Source: Ephydatia muelleri
Taxonomy: Eukaryota > Porifera > Demospongiae > Spongillida > Spongillidae
Direction of reading: 5' to 3'
Length of the DNA: 64,000 nt
Assembly (NCBI GenBank): GCA_013339895.1
Contig: JABACO010000017.1
Coordinates: 5,308,750 to 5,372,749, forward strand
Shown here: positions 24,001 through 34,586 of the stretch, in pieces
Layout: the number at the start of each line of letters is the position of its first letter
Position numbering within the stretch: the stretch's first letter is position 1
Program-made: the position numbers and the translations under genes
Notes under the pieces: generated by a model
What the model was told of the DNA's origin: nothing
Seen by the model: only the letters and a program-made list of their open reading frames with translations
Database searches by the model: none

Positions 24001-25442
24001 GAATGTCACTGGCTAAACAGAGTGGTCAGAGCATTAGTGGTAAACATTGTGTGTTGTTGACATTGAATACACTTACTGTTCCCCCTGTACCAAGTTGGAT
24101 GATCCCTTTTGAACTAGTGGAGATGGCCCTCTTCAGTAACTCAGCTGCTGCTCTTTCTTCACTAGCTGTGAGTGTCAGCACACACTCATGCTCTTCGTAA
24201 GCTCCAGCCCTCATGTCTCTACTACAGCTCACACAGTGTACCACAACATCCTTTAACAACAGTAGTACTAAGTGTGAAGCTGGCTGAAGGAGTGGCAGAA
24301 CTATTGGCTGCTGCGAAAAACAGCAAGGACAGTGCACTGAGGCTGCTGTTACCACCCACTGTATTATACATTGGGCATATGCCAGTGTACTGCATGGCAG
24401 CTGTATCGGTTGAGCCAGGATGTCAACGCATAAAGGGCACTCCAGTTGGTTTAATACTGAAACAGACAGATTGTCTTTTGATAGTGGTGGTCTTGGAAAA
24501 GGATGCTCAGGTGAGATGATTGGACGGGGGGGCTATGCTATTGATCCTTGAAATGATCATATTAGGGGTTACACCTGGGATGCGGCCTCTGCCAGTAGTT
24601 GGTCTGGCCCCTTTAGGATTGCCAACTTTTGCACTGGCATGAAAGTGCTCACACATCTGTAGAGATGCATTTTTAGTGACATGTTCCCCACCTACACCTT
24701 TTACCTTGCATTCCTGATTAGAATGCTTCTCCCACTGGAACAGAACAACAGCACTCCTGTGATGTACCTTATTCTTCATGGCACTTATCACCCTGTCCAT
24801 TGACAGTTTGCAACACTTACACATGCTTTCTGGATGTATGTGTAGGTCATCACCTCTGGTGTCAATACCAAATGCTGTCTGCAGCTTTTCTGCTATTGCC
24901 TTGCACTGATATGCAATACTTTTTGTTTTAACCTTTGTCAAACGTTGTCCACACACCCTGCAATGTAGCTGCACTTGTTTCATGTGATATTCAGTTCCTA
25001 TTTGTTGAAAACAATGCGCGTATATATGTCAACAATCATATTTTATTCATAAAAAACACCGAGGGATTTCGGGATTACAGAAAATTCGTCCACTCTTCAG
25101 GTACGTGCTAATTAGCATAACCATGTGTGATATTTGAGGAGACGGCAAGCTTACCTTCGGGACAACTTCCAGATGGCTGTCCTATGGATGTTTCTATGCA
25201 CCCCTCCATTATGTCTTCCGCGTGGCCTTATGTAAACACGTTGCGCATAATGCATGCGTTTAATGTAGAGCATGCGTGACGAGTGTATAATAGTCTACAG
25301 TCGTGTAGGACGCTATTTAATATATTATTTACAACACACAGAAGAGTACCAACAACGTTGGAACATACATCAGACAGAATTAGGTCTTCATCATTGTCTA
25401 TTACCGAATATTCCAATTATAAACCTACCGCAAACAGCCGTG
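21095..25442 (-). mobile_element. CAC-ended DNA transposon with 4-bp AGTT duplication (Chapaev-like), encoding a RAG1-like protein
   Basis: Both ends carry CACGGCTGTTTGC as an inverted repeat (21095-21107 and 25430-25442). Identical AGTT tetramers flank it (21091-21094 and 25443-25446). CAC termini with a 4-bp duplication are characteristic of Chapaev within the CMC (CACTA-Mirage-Chapaev) group; Transib/RAG elements also start CAC but make 5-bp duplications. The 4,348-bp element holds one minus-strand, multi-exon gene (21632-24983) with zinc-finger, RING and DDE-type regions. It sits inside the 5' LTR of the Gmr1-like element, one base away from a second DNA transposon. Ends and gene are well preserved. 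Confidence 0.88.
21632..24983 (-). CDS. RAG1-like zinc-finger/RING/DDE transposase (N-RAG-TP/Chapaev type)
   Basis: Start ATG at 24983. The N-terminal zinc module reads HCRVCGQRLTK, later FGIDTRGDDLHIHPESMC with CKCC. Next comes a RING-like block (LECPLCVDILAQP, IQLPCSTLAYAQC, HCPCC; the usual RING His is not visible), then a C2H2-like CVSCSRDMRAGAYEEHEC (about 24180-24235). RAG1 has the same three zinc modules in the same order. Further exons give an EIWIKLGGDKGSGTFKM block with PNS and FEADDS (about 23250-23390), VFLCGDYEFLSTMYGLSG (about 23080), CLYCLIPNKNM with a later H-x-x-H (about 22900-22980), FEPIFDIPTE, ICPPGLHITMGIF (22700-22745), GGTFVGNH (about 22280), and a last exon with LLGEQGAESIHAKFSNL before a KKRKK tail. 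GGD, GDY and the GEQGAES Glu are candidate DDE residues. GT/AG introns separate the blocks. Frame shifts once in a C7 run (about 24527-24533) and apparently again near 22560. Confidence 0.82.
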
Positions 25443-25447
25443 AGTTA

Positions 25448-28331
25448 CACAGCCAAAAGCTTACATTTATGTAACAGACATGATGAACTATCAGATCTGT
25501 ACCAAGGAGGCTATCATATATGGTACTGTATTGTTACATGTCAGATAGATTGTCAGATTTGGTACATAATGATGGCATATTCTGATTCAGTATGTTACCT
25601 ACAATCTGTTCCAAAACAACATTATGTACCAGAACAGTGTAACATTATGTACCAGAACAATTATCAATATGTACCAGACCATTTACATACATGTAACAAT
25701 GTTTCTTTTTTTATAGCACATCTCACAACAACCAAATCAGCAGTATAGTATAGATATAAATAGAATGATCATATGATTGTGGCAAAGAAATTTGTTCACG
25801 ACTTGGACCTGGACCCTCAGAAGGCCGTGGTGGCTGAGATTGTGGTGTTGAACACGTATTCGACATCGCGCGCAAATCGCGTTGCAACAAAACATGTGCT
25901 GTGATTCTAATTAATGCACCGACCACAAAAAGAAATCAATGGCCACAAAACGTAAGTGCATGGTACTACATGTATAAACTGCCTTCGTTAATTACTAATG
26001 TGTACGCCGCTCGATTGTATAGGTTCTTACTGTGTACCTTGTAAAGAGGGTTTTGATTACCCATCAAAGTACAGGCAGCACATCGCTAGCCGATCTCATA
26101 TATTGTTTGTTGAGAGCCTTCACATTCGGCAGTCAATGGCCAATTACACCCAGCCTACTGCTGACAATGAAGTAAGCGCATATGTTTATGGGTGAATACG
26201 TGTAGATTCTATATAATAATATATTTTTATCTCGTGCAACATACTAGTAGCGAAGATGAATTTGAAAGACCTTTACCGGTACATACTGACGAATCGAAGG
26301 ATGAAGAAATGGATTTTGGAGAAGAATCTGAACTTGAAGATCTCATTGAGGAAATCCGAGAGCAGAGCAATGAAAGCTATTACCCCTTTCCATCCAAGAT
26401 CTTCGCACTACTCTACTTGCTTGTAAACAGCCATCATCCTATTTATGAGTAAGTGCTAATGCTAGTCGTCACAGTCACATATTATCTCTGTCACAGTGTG
26501 GCTCAGCACCTGTTTATTTTTTTCTGTCAGTGATAGCCTTCCCGTAGAAGTTCTCCACACACTCTACTCGGAGCTTGCAAATATCTGTTGAAGGAAACCA
26601 TGCCCACTCTCAGACCATGGCAGAAACGGGAGATCCTTGCAAGAGTCAGGGCTTTCAACACATCAGGTTTCAGGGTGAAGATGTATGGTAATGTGTGCCA
26701 GTACTACCAATCTTTTTTGGGAAGAGACTTTAAAGCTTGGGCACAGATGGCCATCTTCATCTTGAAGCCATACTTGAATGAAGGACAGGCAGCAGTGTGG
26801 CTGAGTTTCTCTAAGGTATGCTAAGTCTGTTTTTCACATTGAGAGATTCTCATATCTGGGCAGTTATTTCAGATAGCAATCTGTGTTGACGCAAGCAAGG
26901 CAACTGAGTGGCAGAGTGTGTGTCAAGGATTCATAGACGCAGTTAAGCAGCATATGCCTTCCCTGCTTCAAAAGCCAAAGACACATATATGATCCTTCAT
27001 CTCATTCAGTGTATGAAGGATATAGGACCATCATCTGCTTTCAGTGCTGAGAGGTGAGCCAATGAAATATTGTCTCATAGTTTACATACATTGTTTCCAG
27101 ATTTGAGTCTTTCAACTCTAACATTAGAGCATACAATATTTTTGCAAATCGGCGTGCACCAAGCCGTGACATAGCTAACCGTTTTTCAATCTTACAACAA
27201 CTGCGATACATTTGCCACAAGGGTATCTTTCCCGATCACAAACAAAGGTGCCCAACAGTTTTTTGTGTGTACATGTTACACATTGCCCTTTATTACTGCA
27301 GTTGCGGAGATGCACTTCAAGAACTCTTTTCATGCAAGTACATGAGTCACATAATGCGTGGGATTCCAATTAAAGAGCTCCAAGGGAACAAAGGCATATA
27401 TCAACCCGGATCACCCAGAAAGGTGAGTGGTACATAGAAAGATGTTTTCCATTTTCTAATTCAAATTTTAGGCATGGCACCAGCGGCATAGTTTACAGTC
27501 ATTGCCTTTTTCCATGTGAAGGCAATTGTAATGCCACCATTGAGAACCTGCAAGTGTTCACGGTTGCACTTAATGGCACTGCTGCTACTGAAGAAGTTGT
27601 AGGTTATGGTGCAATAGTATCACAGGACTCATCTCTCGTGAATTGTGGTGACTACATTCAGCTAGTAACTCAAAGCTCTCAGGTACAATATACATCCCAC
27701 ATTGTTTTATGATTAAGTTATTTGTATTTTGCACTAGATACAATATAGAATTCTGCTTGCAGTACTGCGTACATCGAGTGGCACTGTCCTTTGCTTAGTG
27801 CAGGGGTTCGATTCATTGTAGGCACCTGGGGGACAGACCATGCTCAATGAATATGACTGTCCTCTCCTTGAACTGAGCAAAAGAATCTTTACCACCTCAT
27901 GTCACAGCATCCAGAGTCCTGTCTCAGTGGTTCATGAGTGCTCTCTACTGGTACAACAGGGTTCTTCAGCTGAATCCGTGGAAAGAGAGGAGGTGATTGT
28001 CTCTGATGGACTGGTTTTCTGTCATGATTGAACAAACAGAATGTATTGTTACAATGTGTTTTGTGTTTGATGCATAACTATAACTAATATTAATTTTACA
28101 GTATATACTGTTAAAGAACAAATAATCACATATGATACATACATGTATCAGATTAGAATCTCCTCTGATACAGAATGATGCTTTATTTGGTACAGAATGA
28201 TGTATCATTCCGTACCAAATCACTGCTGATCATATATGTAACATATTATGTTATCACATTTGTGTCAGATATGATATCATTCCGTATCAGGTATGATTCA
28301 GTTCCGTAACAGTTCAAAGTTTTTGGCTGTG
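25448..28331 (+). mobile_element. CAC-ended DNA transposon with TA duplication, encoding a C2H2 transposase-like protein
   Basis: The left end CACAGCCAAAAGCTT (25448) and the reverse complement of the right end (CACAGCCAAAAACTT, to 28331) match in all but one of 15 bases. TA flanks both sides (25446-25447 and 28332-28333). The intact 3' LTR reads GTTAGTTACATGATT at the homologous point, which confirms that one TA was present before insertion. Subterminal DNA is full of short words such as tgtaccagaac, gatatcattccgta and tgttacat in both orientations, probably transposase-binding arrays. One plus-strand multi-exon gene fills the middle. CAC ends with a 2-bp duplication point toward the CMC group, but the family is not settled. 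Confidence 0.85.
25939..28031 (+). CDS. C2H2 zinc-finger transposase-like protein, unassigned family
   Basis: Exon 1 is tiny (MATK, 25939-25951, then GTAAGT). Exon 2 (26023-26190) carries a C2H2 finger, YCVPCKEGFDYPSKYRQH with a distal His (C-x2-C-x12-H-x5-H). Exon 3 (about 26250-26449) is acidic and then reads YPFPSKIFALLYLLVNSHH. Later exons give PTLRPWQKREILARVRAF (26590-26815), ICVDASKATEWQSVCQGF (26880-26985), FSAERFESFNSNIRAYNIF followed by RRAPSRDIANRFS (27040-27190), IENLQVFTVALNGTAATEE (27540-27680), and the end VVHECSLLV ... EREEVIVSD (27834-28031). I recall proteins with the AERFESFN/APSRDIA and HxC...ERE blocks as abundant, unnamed, transposon-like genes in basidiomycete fungi and some invertebrates. 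That recall is unverified. The frame slips in places (around 26590 and 26990), so this copy may be inactive. Confidence 0.65.
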
Positions 28332-28582
28332 TACATGATTACAATTACGTATTAGGGACCTGCATGGACCTATTATGCGCGGGCCGACAGCGCCCTGCGG
28401 GTTGCTGTAGCCTCTGCGCTGGGGAGGCGCTTTGTTTGTCAGATCAGACAGAGCTATTGTGTGTGTTTCTCTGCCCATATATACGCTACCTGTGTATGTT
28501 GAAATACTCTCTCTGAAGTGTATTAAGTGCCTTGTCCCCTGTGGCTGTTATTTGCTGCGAGCGCGGGTGGCGTCCCTTTACA
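28332..28582 (+). repeat. Main part of the 5' LTR of the Gmr1-like element
   Basis: It continues from the 23-bp piece at 21072-21094 and ends CCCTTTACA. It matches the 3' LTR at 33190-33463 apart from roughly a dozen small differences. Confidence 0.9.
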
Positions 28583-28741
28583 AGTGGTGGTAGTGCAGCG
28601 GGATAGCGTCATCGGATACTGAGCGAACTCAGCGTTGAAGCGGATGACCACACGTTCAGGACGAACCAAGTATTATTAATGTTAATAATCCTTGGACGAA
28701 CGTATTCGAGTGACGTTGGAACGAGGAAGCCAGACACGGAC

Positions 28742-31700
28742 ATGGGTGATACCGAAGGAGCGTCACTAGCGGGGGTTGTGGAACTTCTGAAGACGATGCT
28801 CGAGGAGAGGAAGCAGAGAGACGAAGAAGAGGAACGAAGGCGTGAGCAAGAGCGACGTGATCGCGAAGAAGAGAGGAAACTAGTAGAGGCGGAGAGGGAA
28901 AAGCAGAGGCAAGAACGGGAAGAGGAAAGGAAGCGAGCAGAAGCAGAAAAGGAACAAGAGAGGCAGAAGCGGATGGAAGAGATCCGGCAGAAAGACGAGG
29001 CTGATCGCCGACAACGGGAGGAGGAGTGGAGACAGCGCGATAAGGAGCTACGTGTGCAGATGGAGTTGCTAGCCAAAATCGCTGAAGTGAAAAAGGCGGA
29101 GTCTACTGAGACAAGTAAGACAGGTGATAATGACCTGCGGGTGGTTAAGCTTACTGATAGGGACGACATTGAAGCCTACCTTACCACCTTTGAACGGCTG
29201 ATGACAGCATATAATATCCCACGGAACCAGTGGATCTTCAAACTGGCTCCACAGCTCACTGGGAAGGCGCAGCAGGCCTATGCAGCTCTGACTACAGAGG
29301 ATGCCCTCATCTATAACACAGTGAAGGCAGCCATCCTCAGGCGCTATGATATCACCGAGGAGACCTATCTTCAGCGTTTTCAGTCAGCAGTTCGAAGCAA
29401 TGAGGAAACTCACCGGGATCTTGCTATTCGTCTGGGTGACCTAGCTACCAAGTGGCTCAAGGGAGTGTACACCGTTGAGCTGGTTAAGGAGGCAGGAGCA
29501 GCTGCTAAGCACTCTTGCACCCTCAATCCGAGTGTGGGTAAAAGAACGGAAGCCCAAGACCACACTGGAAGTGGGGCAGCTGGCTGATGATTACCTTGAA
29601 GCGAGGAAGCAGACTGCCAAGGATGACCAGACTGGGAAACCTTGTCTACCAGCCCCTGGTACTAAGCCTGACCACAGTCAGCACGATAAGGAGGAGGGGG
29701 AAACTTCACACCCACCGGAGAAGCGACCCTTCAGATCAGGGCAGAGGCGTGGAGACTACTTGTCAACAGTCACCTGCTACAACTGTGGGAAGCAGGGGCA
29801 TGTAGCCACAAGGTGCCCTGAAAAGGCCATGTACTGTGCTAGTGGCCGTTGGCCAAAGTCTACTCCTCAGTGGTGGAAGGAATGAAGGTGAACTACATTG
29901 TCCTGGACACTGGGTGTTCAAACACCCTAGTCCATCATGACCTTGTGCTGCAGGAGAAGTTGCTACCAGGAAAGGACGCTGTGCACATGGGGACAATGTA
30001 CTCTACCCGGTTGCAAATGTCAACTTGGTGGTGGATGGAGTTCCACTAGTGGTGGAAGCTGCGGTGTCGAAATCACTACCACTGACTGTGCTCCTTGGAA
30101 CTGATGTGCCGGAACTGGCAAAGTTTGTGGGAGGCAATACTCATGGTGCCAGGCGACGAGGATATAAAGCCTGGATGGTAGTAACGCGAGCTGCAGCAAG
30201 GAAGCAAGAGGAGGAGGGTGAAATCCAGCTGCAGAAAGAGGAAGACTCACAAGTGAATCCAAATCCGGTGATGAGTGAGCCAGTTGATACATAGGCTGCA
30301 ACGGATGGTGGTTCAGAGATGGAATGTGCAATGGATGTGACACTAGATGGCTGTATGCTGGATGACAGTTTGTTCAGTGGTGTAAAGTCAAGGCCCAAGC
30401 TGACCAGGAGTCAGAAATGGTACCAGAGAAGTCATCACACACAGATGTTGAAGACAGGTGCACTTGACATATAGTCAGAGGAGCTTCAGAACTTGCAGAA
30501 GGAAGATCCATCCTTGAAAAAACTCAGGGTTAGTGAAGGAAAGTCAGAAACACATTTCAGCGATGGATACCCAGAAGACATGATGCAGAGTCAGCAGTGG
30601 ACCAGCTTGTGCTACCCACACAGTGTCGAAAAGCAGTGCTGCAACTGGCACATGAGGTGCCTATTGCTGGACATTTGGGCAAGCACAAGACTGCCAAGAG
30701 GATCCTACACAGATTCTACTGGCCTACCCTGTACAGAGATGTGGAAGACTTCTGCAGGGGTTGCCAGGTGTGCCAGAAATTGTCCAAACAGAAGGTGGTG
30801 AAGGCTCCACTCATCCTATTACCTGTGGTGACGGAACCGTTCCGACGTGTGGCAATGGACATTGTTGGTCCGATGCCCAGAACCAACTCAGGTAATCGCT
30901 ACATCCTTGTGATGTCCGATTATGCTACCAGATATCCTGAGGCAGTCCCAGTCAAGGCAATCGATGCTGAGCATATTGCGGAGGAACTGGTCAGGGTATT
31001 TGCACGTGTTGGCATACCAGAGGAAATACTGACGGACCAGGGGAGTAATTTTACTTCTCAACTATTGTCAGAGATCTATCAGTTACTCCATGTGCACCCA
31101 ATACAGACAACTCCATATCATCCTCAAACAGACAGTCTGGTGGAGAGATTCAACCAGACCCTGACGGCTATGCTGCGGAAGGTTGCTGTTGAAGATCATC
31201 TAAACTGGGACAAGTGGTTGCCATTTCTACTCTTCGCATATCGGGAAGTCCCTCAAGACTCCACTGGATTCTCACCATTTGAGCTTCTCTATGGCCGGGC
31301 AGTACGAAGACCACTGGACATCCTCAAGGAGACATGGAGGGAACCTAAAAAGTGCAGTGCCAAAGTGATGTCTTATGTACTGGCAGTACAAGAAAAGTTA
31401 GCAAGCATGTCCGACCTAGTCAAGGAGAACATGAGTAAAGCCCAACTCAAACAGAAGCTTTGGTATGACAAAAATGCATGCCAGAGGAAGTTTAAACCTG
31501 GTTATCTTGTTCTAGTGCTACTCCCCATATCTGCTGGGTCACTGACGATGCAGTGGAAGGGACCATATCCGGTGCTCCACAAGACAAGCAGTGTCAACTA
31601 CTTAGTGGATATGCACAACACCAGGAAGCGGGAGCGAACCTTCCATGTTAATATGCTAAAGAAGTGGAATACTCCAACGTGTGGTAACTACTGGGCAGAT

Positions 31701-33162
31701 GCTGGTGGTGAGGATTGGAGTGAGGAGGGTATTCCTGAGTGGAGAGGTGGTGGTGAGAAGGTGATCCAAAGATTGGTGAACAGCTATCCACAACCCAAAG
31801 GTCGCAGTTAGAGGAACTGCTGAAGGAGTTTACTGAGGTGATGAGCAGCAGCCCTGGATGCACAACTTTGATGGAACATCAAGTAACCACCACAGGCTCA
31901 AGGCCTATCAGGCTCTCACCGTACCGCCTTTCTCATGCATATAGAGAATTGGTGCAGACAGAGATCGACAATATGCTGGATTCTGGAATCATCCTCGTCA
32001 AGTGAATGGGCATCTCCAATTGTGCTGGTTGACAAGAAGGACAGCACTCTACAACTCTGTGTTGACTACCGGCGGCTAAATCCTGAATCACGAATGGATG
32101 CGTACCCTATGCCCAGGATTGATGACCTCATCAATCGGTTGGGCAAGGCCAAATTCATAACTTCATTTGACCTCACTCGCAGGTACTGGCAAGTTACAAT
32201 GGCCAAATCGTCTAGGCACCTTACAGCCTTCACAACGCCCTTTGGCCTATTTCAATTTAAGGTGATGCCCTTTGGCCTCCAAGGAGCACCAGCAACATTC
32301 CAGAGGTTGATGGACAAGGTCCTGCAAGGATTGGAGAGCTACGCAGCCACCTACATTGATGATCTGGTGATCCATAGCAGCACCTGGGAGGAGCACTTGG
32401 CACAGACATGGAGTGTGTTGCAGCGTCTGCGGGCAGCAGGACTTACTGCCGAACCCTCACAATGCCAATTTGGGATGTCCAAATGTGTGTACCTGGGCCA
32501 TATAGTGGGCAATGGTATGGTACAACCTGAGAGGAGTAAACTGCAGGGTGTTGAGTCTTTCTCCATCCCAACAACCAAGAAGCAGGTTCGCTGTTTCCTT
32601 GGGCTGACTGGCTATTACAGAAAGTTCATTCCAGACACGCCAGCATTGCAGCTCCCCTGACAGACCTGACTAAGAAGGCTGCACCCAACCAAGTGGTGTG
32701 GAATCAAAACTGTGAGGCATCGTTCCAGAAACTCAAGGAACTACTAGCAGGGCCCCTGTTCTACGGAGTCCAGATTTTCAGAAGGACTTTGTGCTACAAA
32801 CTGATGCTTCAGATGTTGGTATTGGGGCAGTATTGAGCCAGCTAGACGACCAGGGTACTGACCACCTGGTGGCCTACTTCAGCCGGAAGTTACTCTTAAG
32901 GGAACAAAAGTACTCCACCATCGAGAAAGAGTGCCTGGCCATCAAGTTGGCCACCCAAACATTTATAGTTTACCTTCTCGGCAAACCATTTGTCATCCAA
33001 ACTGATCATCGGGCATTGGAGTGGCTTGATTGACTAAAGGAGAATAATGCAAAGTTATCCAGGTGGAGCATTGCGCTACAACCATTTAGATTTCAAGTCC
33101 GCCATCGACCTGGAAAGGACAACAGTAATGCTGATTCTCTTTCTCGTCTTCCGACAAAATGA
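28742..33162 (+). pseudogene. Gmr1-like gag-pol region (gag, PR, INT, RT, RNase H)
   Basis: Gag begins near 28742 with a long Glu/Arg/Lys coiled coil and a capsid-like helical part (YLTTFERLMTAYNIP). A CCHC knuckle, CYNCGKQGHVATRC, lies near 29777. A protease motif (VLDTGCSNTLV) lies near 29900. Integrase runs about 30597-31800, with an HHCC module, an MDIVGP Asp, a LTDQGSNF Asp and a PYHPQTDSLVERFNQ Glu. Reverse transcriptase follows at about 31935-32640 (LCVDYRRLN, YIDDLV). RNase H lies at about 32785-33030 (LQTDASDVGIGAVL). Integrase before reverse transcriptase is the diagnostic feature of the Gmr1 group. The region is broken with several breaks and is not a working gene. Confidence 0.9.
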
Positions 33163-33189
33163 CTTTTGTCGCGAAGAAGCAGGAAGGAA

Positions 33190-33463
33190 TGTGGCGGACT
33201 GAACTGTTAGTTACATGATTACAATTACGTATTAGGGAATTTCCCCTGTATGGACCTATTGTGCGCGGGCCGACAGCGCCCTGCGGGATGCTGTAGCCTC
33301 TGCGCTCGGGAGGCGCTTTGTTTTTCAGACAGAGCTATTGTGTATGTTTCTCTGCCCATATATACGCTACCTGTGTATGTTGAAACTCTCTCTCTGAAGT
33401 GTATTAAGTGCCTTGTCCCCTGTGGCTGTTATTTGCTGCGAGCGCGGGTGGCGTCCCTTTACA
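33190..33463 (+). repeat. 3' LTR of the Gmr1-like element
   Basis: TGTGGCGGACTG ... CCCTTTACA, 274 bp. It preserves the pre-insertion sequence GTTAGTTACATGATT that is interrupted in the 5' LTR. A purine-rich stretch (gaagaagcaggaagg) lies directly upstream. Confidence 0.92.
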
Positions 33464-34582
33464 CAAACATTTACGTCATTCTTTTGCTGCCCGAGTGCTT
33501 CATGGCTTGCTCTTCGGATGATAGAAAACAGTCAATGGAAGAACCGTAAGTCACACTGAAGCGCATTTACTCCAAGAAGTGGGTGGATGTGAAAGAATGT
33601 GGTGGGGGGGGGGGGGGGGGGGGGGGGAGGGGGTGAAGTCTAGCGTGTCAATGCAAGCGGGGACCGTGAAGGATAAATCATATAGATTTCAATTGTAAAT
33701 TCTATGCAAGCGTTTCCAATGCCATATAAATGATGTTTTGCTGATAGAATGATTGGAAACAGAGCCATTTAGCACCAATCATAAGGTTCCATACTCGTAA
33801 ACGCAATATATTGTGGATTATGTAGAACCAATTTTTAGCACAGAGCCGTTCGGATGACAATCAACACCCATGTATCTCAAACTACAGGGTGCCCCACAAT
33901 GAAAGAAATCCGATAAACAAAAGCACCTAAAGTAATTTTCTGTACCGGATATGTGACATATGCATGCCTATCATTAATTATGTATGTTTGTTTCATCACT
34001 GGTACAACCTGGAATATATCCGTTCAGCACAACATATGGTACAGATTGTTCTAACGTTTTGTTACATACATGTATATGGAAACAGTTTGAACATTATGAT
34101 CCATATATGATAAAATATCATTTACATGTATGCTAAAAATATTTACTATACAGTATGATGTGCTTAACATATTGTACAAATTTGGCTGTGTAGTACGTGT
34201 ATTAGTGAATTGACTACATAAATTATAATTTAGGATAATGATTAATTAAAAACAAATATAACAATTCATAATCAGTGCCATGCCAAATGTGTTGACAATA
34301 ATATAACTCAGCAATTGAAATAGTTCATTACTCATTGTTGACAGTAACTGTAGTGTTCATTGATAGTTCAAAATTGAATATGTATGTGGTCACTTAATCT
34401 AGAATGAATGTTTATTATTTACAAATTAACTGGCTGAAATTCACATGCTGGATATCGACAATTGTGGAGATATGTTTTATGATTATTTGTTGTGTATAAT
34501 TGAAGCTCTCCGGCCTCCTCGGGCTATTCTGTTCGACGCTGATGCAAATTAGGTAGAGGGGCAGAGTGTTTGAATTTGCAGT
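33464..34582. other. Remnant right end related to the CACAGCC element; poly-G run
   Basis: An exon-like start (ATGGCTTGCTCTTC, reading MACSSDDRKQSMEEP, then GTAAGT) lies at 33501-33545. A poly-G run of about 27-30 bases occupies 33603-33636. At about 33950-34189 the words gtacag and tgttacatacatgta lead to tttggctgtg followed by TA, as at the right end of the element at 25448-28331. No left partner was found. The rest up to 34582 is AT-rich without a gene. Confidence 0.4.
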
Positions 34583-34586
34583 ATAT

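Larger units (their letters stand above)
21072..33463 (+). mobile_element. Gmr1-like Ty3/gypsy LTR retrotransposon, its 5' LTR split by two DNA transposons
   Basis: The 3' LTR (33190-33463, 274 bp, TG...CA) starts TGTGGCGGACTGAACTG. The same start (one difference) lies at 21072-21094. The rest of the 5' LTR resumes at 28332 and ends at 28582. Two DNA transposons (21095-25442 and 25448-28331) fill the space. Without them the 5' LTR is also about 273 bp. Flanks ctaac (21067-21071) and caaac (33464-33468) fit a 5-bp target duplication with one change. The two LTRs differ at roughly a dozen positions by eye, so the insertion is moderately old. The internal order is gag, protease, integrase, reverse transcriptase, RNase H. 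That Ty1/copia-like order within a Ty3/gypsy element marks the Gmr1 group. The element is broken, with several breaks in its coding part. Confidence 0.87.

Noticed and set aside
27800-27830. ggttcgattc, a possible tRNA B box
   Set aside because: No A box, anticodon arm or acceptor stem can be folded around it, and it lies in an intron of a transposon gene.
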